Source of the DNA: Halomonas halophila
Lineage (GTDB): Bacteria; Pseudomonadota; Gammaproteobacteria; Pseudomonadales; Halomonadaceae
Reading direction: 5' to 3'
Assembly (NCBI RefSeq): GCF_030406665.1
Contig: NZ_CP129121.1
Coordinates: 248,001 to 312,000, forward strand
DNA length: 64,000 bases
Below are positions 27,151 to 37,054 of the stretch, one piece after another. The position numbers and the translations under genes are program-made. Position 1 is the stretch's first letter. Each line of letters opens with the position of its first letter. The notes below the pieces were generated by a model. The model worked only from the letters and a program-made list of their open reading frames with translations, searched no databases and had not been told where the DNA came from.

Positions 27151-28203
27151 ATGACCGATATAGCGCAGTTGCTCGGCAGCGAAACGGAAAGCCTGCTGAC
27201 CCACCAGTGCCGGGGCATTCCGGCGGCGTCGATTCACGCGCCGGGCCCGGACTACGTCGACCGGGTAATGGCCCACAGCGACCGCCGGCCCCACGTGCTG
27301 CGCAACATGCAGGCGCTGTTCGATCACGGTCGGCTCGGCGGCACCGGCTACCTGAGTATCCTGCCGGTGGATCAGGGCATCGAGCACTCCGCCGGGGCGT
27401 CCTTCGCGCCCAACCCGCTCTACTTCGACCCGGCCAACATCGTCGAGCTGGCCATCGAAGGCGGCTGCAACGCCGTGGCCTCGACCCTGGGCGGGCTGTC
27501 CTCGGTGGCGCGGCAGTACGCGCACAAGATCCCGATGCTGCTCAAGCTCAACCACAACGAGACGCTGACCTATCCGGCGGTCTACGACCAGACGCTGTTC
27601 GCCCAGGTCGAGCAGGCCTTCGAGATGGGCTGTGCGGCGGTGGGGGCGACCATCTACTTCGGCTCGCCCGAGAGCCGCCGCCAGATCGGCGAGATCAGCC
27701 AGGCCTTCGAGCGCGCCCACGAGCTGGGCATGGTCACGGTGCTGTGGGCCTACCTGCGCAACCCGGCCTTCAAGCACGAGGGCCAGGACTACCACACCGC
27801 CGCCGACCTCACCGGCCAGGCGATCCACCTGGCGGCGACCCTCAAGGCCGATATCGTCAAGCAGAAGATGGCCGAGACCAACGCCGGCTATCGCGACATC
27901 GGCTTCGGCCACACCCACGCCAAGGTCTACGACGAGCTGACCTCCGAGCATCCCATCGACCTGGCCCGCTACCAGGTGGCCAGCAGTTACATGGGCCGCG
28001 CCGGGCTGATCAACTCCGGCGGTGCGGCGGGCGGCGAGAGCGACCTGGCCCAGGCGGTGCGCACCGCGGTGATCAACAAGCGCGCCGGGGGCATGGGGCT
28101 GATCTCCGGCCGCAAGGCCTTCCAGAAGTCGATGGCCGAGGGCGTCGAGCTGCTCCATGCCATCCAGGACGTCTACCTGGACGACGGCATCACCCTGGCT
28201 TGA
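27151..28203 (+). CDS. fbaB: Fructose-bisphosphate aldolase, class I (FbaB/DhnA type)
   Basis: A Schiff-base aldolase of 350 residues of the archaeal-type FbaB family. Visible segments are GYLSILPVDQGIEHSAGASF, LLKLNHNETLTYP, VGATIYFGSPESRRQ, LWAYLRNPAF, ADIVKQKMAETN and SSYMGRAGLINSGG; a catalytic lysine of this family lies in the ADIVKQK region. It catalyses the same reaction as FbaA without metal and in enterobacteria is associated with gluconeogenic growth. It has a clear GGAGAGAGG ribosome site, stands as a single gene and ends at a 19-bp perfect hairpin terminator. Confidence 0.94.
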   Translation: MTDIAQLLGSETESLLTHQCRGIPAASIHAPGPDYVDRVMAHSDRRPHVLRNMQALFDHGRLGGTGYLSILPVDQGIEHSAGASFAPNPLYFDPANIVELAIEGGCNAVASTLGGLSSVARQYAHKIPMLLKLNHNETLTYPAVYDQTLFAQVEQAFEMGCAAVGATIYFGSPESRRQIGEISQAFERAHELGMVTVLWAYLRNPAFKHEGQDYHTAADLTGQAIHLAATLKADIVKQKMAETNAGYRDIGFGHTHAKVYDELTSEHPIDLARYQVASSYMGRAGLINSGGAAGGESDLAQAVRTAVINKRAGGMGLISGRKAFQKSMAEGVELLHAIQDVYLDDGITLA

Positions 28204-28220
28204 TCCGGGGCGCGAGAGGC

Positions 28221-28262
28221 ACAACGAAAAAGGCACGGCATAAGCCGTGCCTTTTTCGTTGT
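28221..28262. terminator. Bidirectional terminator between fbaB and ribH2
   Basis: Perfect 19-bp inverted repeat: ACAACGAAAAAGGCACGGC, loop ATAA, then its complement with a T5 run. It serves the convergent fbaB (plus) and ribH2 (minus) genes. The core GGCACGGC stem recurs at 29131-29154. Confidence 0.93.
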
Positions 28263-28291
28263 CACCTCGCCGAGCGGGCGCCAGACATGGC

Positions 28292-28774
28292 TCAGGCGTC
28301 GATCAGCTTGCGCGCCTCGCGCAGGTTGGCAAGCGTCATGGCGCAGGAGTCGGCGGCCTCGCGGCCCTTGGTCACGAAGTGTTCGTGGTAGAAGGCCGTG
28401 TGGGTGGCGTGCTCGTGGAAGTGGTGGGGCGTGAGCACCACCGACAGCACCGGCACCTCGGTGTCCAGCTGGACGCGCATCATGCCGTCGATCACCGCGT
28501 GGGCGACGAAGTCGTGGCGGTAGATGCCGCCGTCGACCACGAAGCCGGCGCCGACGATGGCGTCATAGCGGCCGCTTTTCGCCAGCAGCTTGGCCTGCAG
28601 CGGGATCTCGTAGGCGCCGGCGACGCTGACAACGTCGATGCGGTCGGCCGCGATGCCGTGCTGCTCGGCGAGGGTGGCGGTGAAGGCCTCGCGGGCCTGG
28701 CCGACGATGTCGCTGTGCCAGCTGGCCTGGATGAAGGCGATGCGGGGGGCGTGTTCGAACTTCGACTGATTCAT
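28292..28774 (-). CDS. ribH2: 6,7-dimethyl-8-ribityllumazine synthase, type II (RibH2)
   Basis: A 160-residue lumazine synthase, the penultimate enzyme of riboflavin synthesis. From memory it follows the Brucella RibH2 sequence closely rather than the usual RibH: IAFIQASWHSDIV, AYEIPLQAKLLAKSGRYDAI, VDGGIYRHDFVAHAVIDGMM and VPVLSVVLTPHHFHEH. Type II enzymes form decamers instead of 60-mer capsids. The gene is preceded by a GAGGAAG ribosome site and by an FMN riboswitch at 28881-29058, so flavin levels control it. No other rib gene is in the window, so this is probably a second, stand-alone lumazine synthase. Confidence 0.93.
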   Translation of the reverse strand: MNQSKFEHAPRIAFIQASWHSDIVGQAREAFTATLAEQHGIAADRIDVVSVAGAYEIPLQAKLLAKSGRYDAIVGAGFVVDGGIYRHDFVAHAVIDGMMRVQLDTEVPVLSVVLTPHHFHEHATHTAFYHEHFVTKGREAADSCAMTLANLREARKLIDA

Positions 28775-28880
28775 GGTCTTCCTCGAAAAAGCTACCAGAA
28801 TCAGGGCATGCGGAACCGTCGACGGATAAACGGGGCGTGCGGCATCGACCGCGCGTCCGCGCCTTCCCGGCTGGGGTGCC

Positions 28881-29058
28881 GTTCTCTTTCATCCGGACTG
28901 TGACCGTCGGCTTCGGGATCTCACCGAATCTGCTGACCCCGGCAACCGTGTTGGCCGGCCGGGCGCTCGCGGGCTCGTGTCGCTGGCAGGCTCGTATCGA
29001 ACGAGGCGCGCGGGACCATCACCGCCGGTGGGGACTTTCACCCCGCCCTGAGAACAGT
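28881..29058 (-). promoter_or_regulatory. FMN riboswitch (RFN element) controlling ribH2
   Basis: Reading the minus strand, the conserved RFN blocks appear in order: GTTCTCAGGGCGGGGTGAAA, GTCCCCACCGGCGGT, AGCCCGCGAGCGCCC, GGTCAGCAGATTCGGTGAGA, CCGAAGCCGACGGTCACAGT and CCGGATGAAAGAGAAC. The first and last blocks pair to close stem P1 (GTTCTC with GAGAAC). The leader between it and ribH2 also holds CCCTGATTCTGGTAGC and a T5 run just before the ribosome site, which may belong to the expression platform. Confidence 0.97.
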
Positions 29059-29124
29059 GGCCATGGGACATGGCCGAGGCTTCATCATAGGGGCTCGCGC
29101 GGGGCGCGCCAAGGCGTGGCGTCC

Positions 29125-29154
29125 ACAAAAAAGGCACGGCGTGAGCCGTGCCTT
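29125..29154 (-). terminator. Terminator of transketolase gene
   Basis: On the minus strand, AAGGCACGGC, loop TCAC, then GCCGTGCC followed by T6. It lies 26 bases past the tkt stop and just before the RFN element, so it insulates ribH2 from tkt. Confidence 0.88.
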
Positions 29155-29179
29155 CTCGATGTCGCAGAGAGTGTTGCGA

Positions 29180-31186
29180 TCAGTCGTCGTCGGCATCGTC
29201 CAGCAGCTGCTCGGCCTCGCCCACCACGTTTTCCACGGTGAAGCCGAAGTGCTTGAACAGGTCGCCGGCCGGGGCGGACTCGCCGAAGGTGCTCATGCCG
29301 ACGATGCGGCCCTCGAGACCCACGTACTTGTACCAGAAGTCGCGATGACCGGCCTCGACGGCGATGCGGTTGCCCACTTCGGCCGGCAGCACGGCCTGGC
29401 GGTAGGCGGCGTCCTGGGCGTCGAAGACGTCGGTGGACGGCATCGACACCACGCGCACCGCGCGGCCCTGCTCGGCGAGCACGGCGGCGGCGTCCATGGC
29501 CAGGCCGACCTCGGAGCCGGTGGCGATCAGGATCAGCTCCGGGGTACCGTCGCAGTCCTTGAGCACGTAGCCGCCGCGCTGGATGTCGGCCAGCTGCTGG
29601 GTGTCGCGCTGCTGGTGCGGCAGGCCCTGGCGGGACAGCACCAGCGCGGTCGGGCCGGCCTGACGCTTGATGGCCGCGTTCCAGGCCGCGGCGGTCTCCA
29701 CGGCGTCGCAGGGGCGCCAGGTGGAGAGATTCGGCGTGGTGCGCAGGCTGGTCAGCTGCTCGACCGGCTGGTGGGTCGGGCCGTCCTCGCCCAGGCCGAT
29801 GGAGTCGTGGGTGAAGACATAGGCCGCGCGCTGGCCCATCAGCGCCGCCATGCGCACGGCATTGCGCATGTATTCCATGAAGATCAGGAAGGTGGCGCCG
29901 TAGGGCACGAAGCCGCCGTGCAGGGCCAGGCCGTTCATGATCGCGCCCATGCCGAACTCGCGCACGCCGTAGTGCAGGTAGTTGCCGCCCGGCACGTCGG
30001 TGGAGATCGCCTCGGCGCCCTTCCAGAAGGTCAGGTTGGACGGCGCCAGGTCGGCGCTGCCGCCGAGCAGTTCGGGCAGCTGCGGGCCGAGCTCGTTGAG
30101 GCAGGCCAGCGAGGCCTTGCGGCTGGCGACGGAGTCGCCCTTTTCCTGGGCCTGCTTGATCATCGCCTCGCTGGTCAGCTCGGCGGGCAGCTCGCCCTTC
30201 TGGCGGCGCAGGAACTCGCGGGCCAGCTCCGGGTGGGCCTCGGCGTAGCGGTCGAAGCGCGTCTGCCACTCGGCCTGGCGGGTGCTGCCGGCCTCGTTGG
30301 CGTCCCAGCCCTGGTAGATGTCTTCCGGCACGTGGAAGGGCGCGTGGGACCAGCCCAGCTGCTGACGGGCCGCGGCGACCTCGTCCTCGCCCAGGGCGGC
30401 GCCGTGGCACTCTTCCTTGCCCTGCTTGTTGGGCGCGCCGAAGCCGATGATGGTCTTGCAGACGATCAGGCTCGGCTTGTCGTCGTGCTGGCGGGCCAGC
30501 TCGATGGCGGCCTTGATCTCCTCGGGCTTGTGGCCATCGACGGCGGGCACCACGTGCCAGCCGTAGGCCTCGAAGCGCTTGGCGGTGTCGTCGGTGAACC
30601 AGCCCTCGACCTCGCCGTCGATGGAGATGCCGTTGTCGTCGTAGAAGGCGATCAGCTTGCCCAGCTGCTGGGTGCCGGCCAGCGAGCTGACCTCGTGGGA
30701 GACGCCTTCCATCAGGCAGCCGTCACCCAGGAAGCAGTAGGTGTAGTGGTCGACGATCTCGTGGCCCGGGCGGTTGAACTGGGCCGCCAGGGTGCGCTCG
30801 GCGAGCGCCATGCCCACGGCGTTGGCCAGGCCTTGGCCCAGCGGGCCGGTGGTGGTCTCGACGCCCGGCGCGTAGCCGTATTCCGGGTGGCCGGCGGTCT
30901 TGGCGTGCAGCTGGCGGAAGTTCTGCAGCTGTTCCAGGCCGAGCTCGTAGCCGGAGAGGTGCAGCAGGGAATAGAGCAGCATGGAGCCGTGGCCGTTGGA
31001 CAGCACGAAGCGGTCGCGGTCCGGCCAGTGCGGGTCGGCCGGGTTGTGCTGGAGGTAGTCGTTCCACAGCACCTCGGCGATGTCGGCCATGCCCATGGGG
31101 GCGCCGGGGTGGCCGGAATTGGCCTTCTGGACGGCGTCCATGGACAGGGCGCGAATGGCATTGGCCAGTTCGAAACGGGACGGCAT
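29180..31186 (-). CDS. tkt: Transketolase
   Basis: A thiamine-diphosphate enzyme of 668 residues. It starts MPSRFELANAIRALSMDAVQ and contains GHPGAPMGMADIAEVLW, GPLGQGLANAVGMALAE, the ThDP motif GDGCLMEGVSHE and, in the pyrimidine-binding domain, FLIFMEYMRNAVRMAALM. It transfers two-carbon ketol units in the pentose phosphate pathway, making erythrose 4-phosphate for Epd in this same window. The frame opens at 31339, but GAGGAGCTG before the ATG at 31186 and the family N-terminus fix the start. It diverges from metK and ends at a clean terminator. Confidence 0.96.
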   Translation of the reverse strand: MPSRFELANAIRALSMDAVQKANSGHPGAPMGMADIAEVLWNDYLQHNPADPHWPDRDRFVLSNGHGSMLLYSLLHLSGYELGLEQLQNFRQLHAKTAGHPEYGYAPGVETTTGPLGQGLANAVGMALAERTLAAQFNRPGHEIVDHYTYCFLGDGCLMEGVSHEVSSLAGTQQLGKLIAFYDDNGISIDGEVEGWFTDDTAKRFEAYGWHVVPAVDGHKPEEIKAAIELARQHDDKPSLIVCKTIIGFGAPNKQGKEECHGAALGEDEVAAARQQLGWSHAPFHVPEDIYQGWDANEAGSTRQAEWQTRFDRYAEAHPELAREFLRRQKGELPAELTSEAMIKQAQEKGDSVASRKASLACLNELGPQLPELLGGSADLAPSNLTFWKGAEAISTDVPGGNYLHYGVREFGMGAIMNGLALHGGFVPYGATFLIFMEYMRNAVRMAALMGQRAAYVFTHDSIGLGEDGPTHQPVEQLTSLRTTPNLSTWRPCDAVETAAAWNAAIKRQAGPTALVLSRQGLPHQQRDTQQLADIQRGGYVLKDCDGTPELILIATGSEVGLAMDAAAVLAEQGRAVRVVSMPSTDVFDAQDAAYRQAVLPAEVGNRIAVEAGHRDFWYKYVGLEGRIVGMSTFGESAPAGDLFKHFGFTVENVVGEAEQLLDDADDD

Positions 31187-31514
31187 GGGGGTCAGCTCCT
31201 CGCCTGCGGCAGATAAGTAGCAATGACGCAGCCCGGTCGGGGGTGGCCGGGCATGGATCTCGGCTGGAATGTGCCGCGAAATGGGGCGGCACGCACGAAT
31301 CAGGGCGAACATTGTCGCCGAATGGGCCGCGGCCTTCAAATCGCCGCGCCAGCGTGCGCGCCTGGCGGCCCCGGCGTCGGAGCGGCGCTAGGAAGCCCCG
31401 CGGCGAGCGTGTAAAATCCGCTCCCAGCCGGTCCGCCCGGGCCTCGGCGCCATGCCACCGCCCGAGCCTTGGGGCCAGATGCCTTCCTCCCATTTCCTGA
31501 GGGCCGAGGACGCC
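31187..31514. other. Divergent promoter region between tkt and metK
   Basis: 328 bases without a gene. TAAAAT at about 31411 is a possible -10 box for metK, without a clear -35 partner. I see none of the conserved cores of known SAM-binding riboswitches here. Confidence 0.5.
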
Positions 31515-32735
31515 ATGAGCGAATACTCCCTGTTTACCTCCGAATCCGTCTCCGAGGGGCACCCGGACAAGATCGCGGATCAGATCTCCGACGCGGTGCT
31601 CGACGCCATCATCGCCCGCGACCGCAACGCCCGCGTGGCTTGCGAGACCATGGTCAAGACCGGCGTGGCCATCGTCGCCGGCGAGATCACCACCTCGGCC
31701 TGGGTCGACCTGGAGGACCTGGTGCGCCGGGTGATCCTCGACATCGGCTATACCTCCTCCGACGTCGGCTTCGACGGCGAGACCTGCGGCGTGCTCAACC
31801 TGATCGGCAAGCAGAGCGTCGACATCGCCCAGGGCGTCGACCGCAGCAAGCCCGAGGACCAGGGCGCCGGTGACCAGGGCCTAATGTTCGGCTACGCCAC
31901 CGACGAGACCGACTCCTACATGCCGGCGCCGATCCACTACTCGCACCGTCTGGTGGAGCGCCAGGCCGAGCTGCGCCGCAACGGCATGCTGCCGTGGCTG
32001 CGTCCGGACGCCAAGAGCCAGCTGACCTTCCGCTACGACGAGCACGGCAAGCCCTGCGCCGTCGACGCCGTGGTGCTCTCCACCCAGCACGACCCGGAGA
32101 TCGACCAGGACGACCTGCGCAAGATGGTCAAGCGCGAGATCATCGAGCAGGTGATCCCGGCCGAGTGGCTGACCGAGACCACCGAGTACCACATCAACCC
32201 GACCGGCAAGTTCGTGATCGGCGGCCCGGTGGGCGACTGCGGCCTGACCGGGCGCAAGATCATCGTCGACACCTACGGCGGCATGGCCCGCCACGGCGGC
32301 GGCGCCTTCTCCGGCAAGGATCCGTCCAAGGTCGACCGCAGCGCCGCCTACGCCGGCCGCTACGTGGCCAAGAACATCGTCGCCGCGGGCCTGGCCGAGC
32401 GCTGCGAGATCCAGGTCTCCTACGCCATCGGCGTGGCCGAGCCGACCTCGGTGTCGGTCAACACCTTCGGTACCGGCCGCATCAGCGACGAGCGCATCAT
32501 CGAGCTGGTCCGCGAGCACTTCGATCTGCGGCCCAATGCCATCACCAGGATGCTCGACCTGCTGCACCCGATGTATCGCCTGACCGCGGCCTACGGCCAT
32601 TTCGGCCGCGAGCCGTTCGAGACCTCCTACACCTGGACCGACACCCAGGGCGAGGAGCACACCGAGACCTTCACCGCCTTCCCCTGGGAGAAGACGGACC
32701 GCGCCCAGGCGCTGCGCGACGCCGCCGGCCTGTAA
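31515..32735 (+). CDS. metK: S-adenosylmethionine synthetase
   Basis: MetK joins methionine and ATP to S-adenosylmethionine. The 406-residue product has FTSESVSEGHPDKIADQISD at the N-terminus, with the catalytic His, GEITTSAWVDLEDLVRRV, the loop GAGDQGLMFGYATDE and the phosphate-binding GGGAFSGKDPSKVDRSAAY. The frame is open from 31452, but homology begins at the ATG at 31515, preceded by GAGGAC. It ends before a GC hairpin with TTT. With ahcY and metF a few kilobases downstream on the same strand it makes up part of the activated-methyl cycle. Confidence 0.97.
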   Translation: MSEYSLFTSESVSEGHPDKIADQISDAVLDAIIARDRNARVACETMVKTGVAIVAGEITTSAWVDLEDLVRRVILDIGYTSSDVGFDGETCGVLNLIGKQSVDIAQGVDRSKPEDQGAGDQGLMFGYATDETDSYMPAPIHYSHRLVERQAELRRNGMLPWLRPDAKSQLTFRYDEHGKPCAVDAVVLSTQHDPEIDQDDLRKMVKREIIEQVIPAEWLTETTEYHINPTGKFVIGGPVGDCGLTGRKIIVDTYGGMARHGGGAFSGKDPSKVDRSAAYAGRYVAKNIVAAGLAERCEIQVSYAIGVAEPTSVSVNTFGTGRISDERIIELVREHFDLRPNAITRMLDLLHPMYRLTAAYGHFGREPFETSYTWTDTQGEEHTETFTAFPWEKTDRAQALRDAAGL

Positions 32736-32759
32736 GCGACCTCGCCTCCGGGTGACTCG

Positions 32760-32795
32760 GGGCCCCGTCCGGCACATCGCCGGGCGGGGCCCTTT
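32760..32795 (+). terminator. Terminator after metK
   Basis: 14-bp stem GGGCCCCGTCCGGC with one G-T wobble, loop ACATC, complement, then TTT. It lies 24 bases past the metK stop. Confidence 0.8.
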
Positions 32796-32806
32796 GCTAG
32801 GGTTGA

Positions 32807-34543
<1,737 letters not shown>

Positions 34544-34607
34544 TTGTCCGCCGCTCGGCGGGCTGCCTATAGTGAGAGTCACGCTTTTCGTCGAGAAGAG
34601 GTGACCC

Positions 34608-36017
34608 ATGAACCAGCCCGTCGTATCCGCCCCGCCGACCACGGACCACAAGGTGGCCGACCTCGAACTGGCCGACTGGGGCCGGCGCGAGATCCGCATC
34701 GCCGAGACCGAGATGCCGGCGCTGATGGCGATCCGCGACAAGTACCGCGACCGCCAGCCCCTGGCCGGTGCGCGCATCGCCGGCTGCATCCACATGACCA
34801 TCCAGACCGCGGTGCTGATCGAGACCCTGATCGACCTCGGTGCCACGGTGCGCTGGTCGTCGTGCAACATCTTCTCCACCCAGGATCACGCCGCCGCGGC
34901 CATCGCCGCCGCCGGCATCCCGGTGTTCGCCTGGAAGGGCGAGACGGAAGAGGAGTTCTGGTGGTGCATCGAGCAGACCGTGAAGGGCCCCGACGGCTGG
35001 GCGCCCAACCTGGTGCTCGACGACGGCGGCGATCTCACCGCGCTGCTGCACGACAAGCGCCCCGAGTTGCTCGACGCGGTCCACGGCATCAGCGAGGAGA
35101 CCACCACCGGCGTGCACCGGCTGCTGGAGATGGCCCGGGACGGCTCGCTGCGGGTGCCGGCGATCAACGTCAACGACGCCGTGACCAAGTCCAAGAACGA
35201 CAACAAGTACGGCTGCCGCCACTCGCTGAGCGATGCCATCAAGCGCGCCACCGACCACCTGCTGGCCGGCAAGCAGGCGCTGGTGGTCGGCTACGGCGAC
35301 GTGGGCAAGGGCTCGGCGGCCTCGCTGCGCCAGGAAGGCATGATCGTGAAGGTCAGCGAGATCGACCCGCTGTGCGCCATGCAGGCCTGCATGGACGGCT
35401 TCGAGGTGGTCTCGCCCTACTCGGGCGGCGTCAACGAGGGCATGCCTAGCATCGACCGCGCGCTGCTGTCGCGCATCGACCTGGTGGTGACCGCCACCGG
35501 CAACATCGACGCCTGCGACGCGGCCATGCTCAAGACCCTCAAGCCCGGCGCGGTGGTGTGCAACATCGGCCACTTCGACAGCGAGATCGACACCGCCTAC
35601 ATGCGCCGCCAGTGGCACTGGGAGGAGGTCAAGCCGCAGGTCCACAAGGTCTACCGCGACAGCGATCCCGGCGAATACGACCCGGACAGCCGCGACTACC
35701 TGATCCTGCTCTCGGAGGGGCGGCTGGTGAACCTCGGCAACGCCACCGGCCACCCGTCGCGGGTGATGGACGGCTCCTTCGCCAACCAGGTGCTGGCGCA
35801 GATCCACCTCTATGAGGGGCGCTTCGCCGAGCGCGACGAGGCCGAGCGGCGCGCAGCACTCACCGTCTCGGTGCTGCCGCGCCACCTGGACGAGGAAGTC
35901 GCCCGCTACATGGTGGAAGGCTTCGGCGGCGTGGTCACCCGCCTGAGCGAGGCCCAGGCCGAGTACACCGGCGTCGCGCCCGAGGGTCCGTTCAAGCCCG
36001 ATGGGTATCGCTACTAG
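34608..36017 (+). CDS. ahcY: Adenosylhomocysteinase
   Basis: An S-adenosylhomocysteine hydrolase of 469 residues, clearing the inhibitory product of SAM-dependent methylations. Seen directly: ARIAGCIHMTIQTAVLIETL near the N-terminus, SSCNIFSTQDHAAAAIA, LDDGGDLT, VNDAVTKSKNDNKYGCRHSL, the NAD-binding VVGYGDVGKGSA, FDSEIDTAYM and the C-terminal FKPDGYRY. It has a GAAGAGGTG ribosome site 64 bases after ligB, and I see no S-adenosylhomocysteine riboswitch fold in that short gap. With metK and metF on the same strand it suggests a dispersed methyl-cycle neighbourhood. Confidence 0.97.
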   Translation: MNQPVVSAPPTTDHKVADLELADWGRREIRIAETEMPALMAIRDKYRDRQPLAGARIAGCIHMTIQTAVLIETLIDLGATVRWSSCNIFSTQDHAAAAIAAAGIPVFAWKGETEEEFWWCIEQTVKGPDGWAPNLVLDDGGDLTALLHDKRPELLDAVHGISEETTTGVHRLLEMARDGSLRVPAINVNDAVTKSKNDNKYGCRHSLSDAIKRATDHLLAGKQALVVGYGDVGKGSAASLRQEGMIVKVSEIDPLCAMQACMDGFEVVSPYSGGVNEGMPSIDRALLSRIDLVVTATGNIDACDAAMLKTLKPGAVVCNIGHFDSEIDTAYMRRQWHWEEVKPQVHKVYRDSDPGEYDPDSRDYLILLSEGRLVNLGNATGHPSRVMDGSFANQVLAQIHLYEGRFAERDEAERRAALTVSVLPRHLDEEVARYMVEGFGGVVTRLSEAQAEYTGVAPEGPFKPDGYRY

Positions 36018-36033
36018 GTCTGGCTTCGACCGG

Positions 36034-36125
36034 AGCTGGAAGAACGCCCGCTTCGCGGGCTTAAGCTGGAAGCTTGAAGAAGACTCTTGACCCCATGATG
36101 GCGGGTTCATGCTGTCTTCCAGCTT
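36034..36125. repeat. AGCTGGAAG repeat cluster with hairpin after ahcY
   Basis: AGCTGGAAG occurs at 36034-36042 and, as AAGCTGGAAG, at 36063-36072; its inverted form CTTCCAGCTT is at 36116-36125. Between the first two lies the stem GCCCGC-TTC-GCGGGC (36046-36060), which could terminate ahcY. It looks like a small dispersed intergenic repeat. Confidence 0.6.
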
Positions 36126-36210
36126 CCCGCGACATGGGATCGTCACCTCGTCGCCCGGGGACTGTCATGCGCGGCGGGCATCCTGACCGGGTCACGTCAG
36201 GAGAATGCCC

Positions 36211-37032
36211 ATGTCGACGCCCCCACGCGCGCGAACCCTCTTCGTGTCCGACATCCATCTCGGTACCCGGGACTGCCAGGCCGAGCTGCTGGCCAGCCTG
36301 CTGCGCCGGGTGCGGCCGGAGCGGCTCTATCTGGTCGGCGACATCGTCGACCTGATCGCCATGCAGAAGCGGGCGGTGCTGCCGCCGGCCCAGCAGCGGC
36401 TGGTGGCCAGGCTGCTGCGGCTGGCCCGCGGCGGCTGCGAGATCATCTATATCCCCGGCAATCACGACGCCGCCCTGCGCCGGCTGTGTGGGTTGCGCGT
36501 CCATCGGGTGCAGATCGAGCGCCGGGCGATCCACGTCACCGCCGACGGCCGGCGGCTGTTGGTCAGCCACGGCGACGAGTTCGACACCCACGTGCGCATC
36601 GCGCCCTGGATGCTGGCGCTGGGCGACGGCATGCACCAGTTCGTGCTGGCGCTCAACCGCTGGTGCAACCGTGCCCGGGGCGTGCTGGGGCTGCCGTACT
36701 GGTCGCTGGCCAGCGCGCTGAAGCGCCGGGTCGGCGCGGCCCAGCGCTACGTCGCCCAGTTCGAGCAGGCCGCCCTGCATCAGGCGGCCCGGGAGGGGCT
36801 CGACGGCTACGTCGGCGGCCACATCCACAAGGCCGGCTTCCGCGCCCGGGACGGCGTGCTCTACTGCAACGACGGCGACTGGGTCGAGCATTGCACCGCG
36901 CTGCTCGAGACCCCGGACGGCGCCCTGCGGCTGATCGACTGGCGGGGCGAGCTGATCGAGCGCGAGCCGCTCGTCGACGCCCCGGCCGTGCCCGAGGACG
37001 CGGATCTGGTCGGCGCCGCCCGGGTGCCGTGA
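36211..37032 (+). CDS. Metallophosphoesterase, UDP-2,3-diacylglucosamine diphosphatase-like
   Basis: A calcineurin-fold phosphoesterase of 273 residues. The metal-binding blocks are all present: TLFVSDIHLGTRD, LVGDIVD, IPGNHD, VSHGDEFD and GGHIHKAGF. The LFVSDIHLGT, YIPGNHD and WVEHCTALLE pattern is that of the LpxH-related family near UDP-2,3-diacylglucosamine hydrolases, but it is longer than E. coli LpxH (240 residues), so LPS function is a family-level guess. GGAG is spaced for the ATG at 36211 rather than 36205. It converges with the AEC transporter gene. Confidence 0.8.
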   Translation: MSTPPRARTLFVSDIHLGTRDCQAELLASLLRRVRPERLYLVGDIVDLIAMQKRAVLPPAQQRLVARLLRLARGGCEIIYIPGNHDAALRRLCGLRVHRVQIERRAIHVTADGRRLLVSHGDEFDTHVRIAPWMLALGDGMHQFVLALNRWCNRARGVLGLPYWSLASALKRRVGAAQRYVAQFEQAALHQAAREGLDGYVGGHIHKAGFRARDGVLYCNDGDWVEHCTALLETPDGALRLIDWRGELIEREPLVDAPAVPEDADLVGAARVP

Positions 37033-37054
37033 GGCGCGGCTGGCCCGAGCGCGA

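Noticed and set aside
29057..31216. A 719-codon plus-strand open frame opposite transketolase
   Set aside because: It is a shadow of tkt in GC-rich DNA: low-complexity Gly/Ala/His-rich translation, no known domain, no ribosome site. The same applies to long frames opposite the TRAP permease (39325-41460), prlC (44996-47059), and dctBD (49378-53296).
31187..31514. SAM riboswitch before metK
   Set aside because: I looked for the conserved cores of SAM-I, SAM-II and SAM-III and saw none. A covariance model search would settle it.
34544..34607. S-adenosylhomocysteine riboswitch before ahcY
   Set aside because: The gap is only 64 bases and lacks the expected conserved core.
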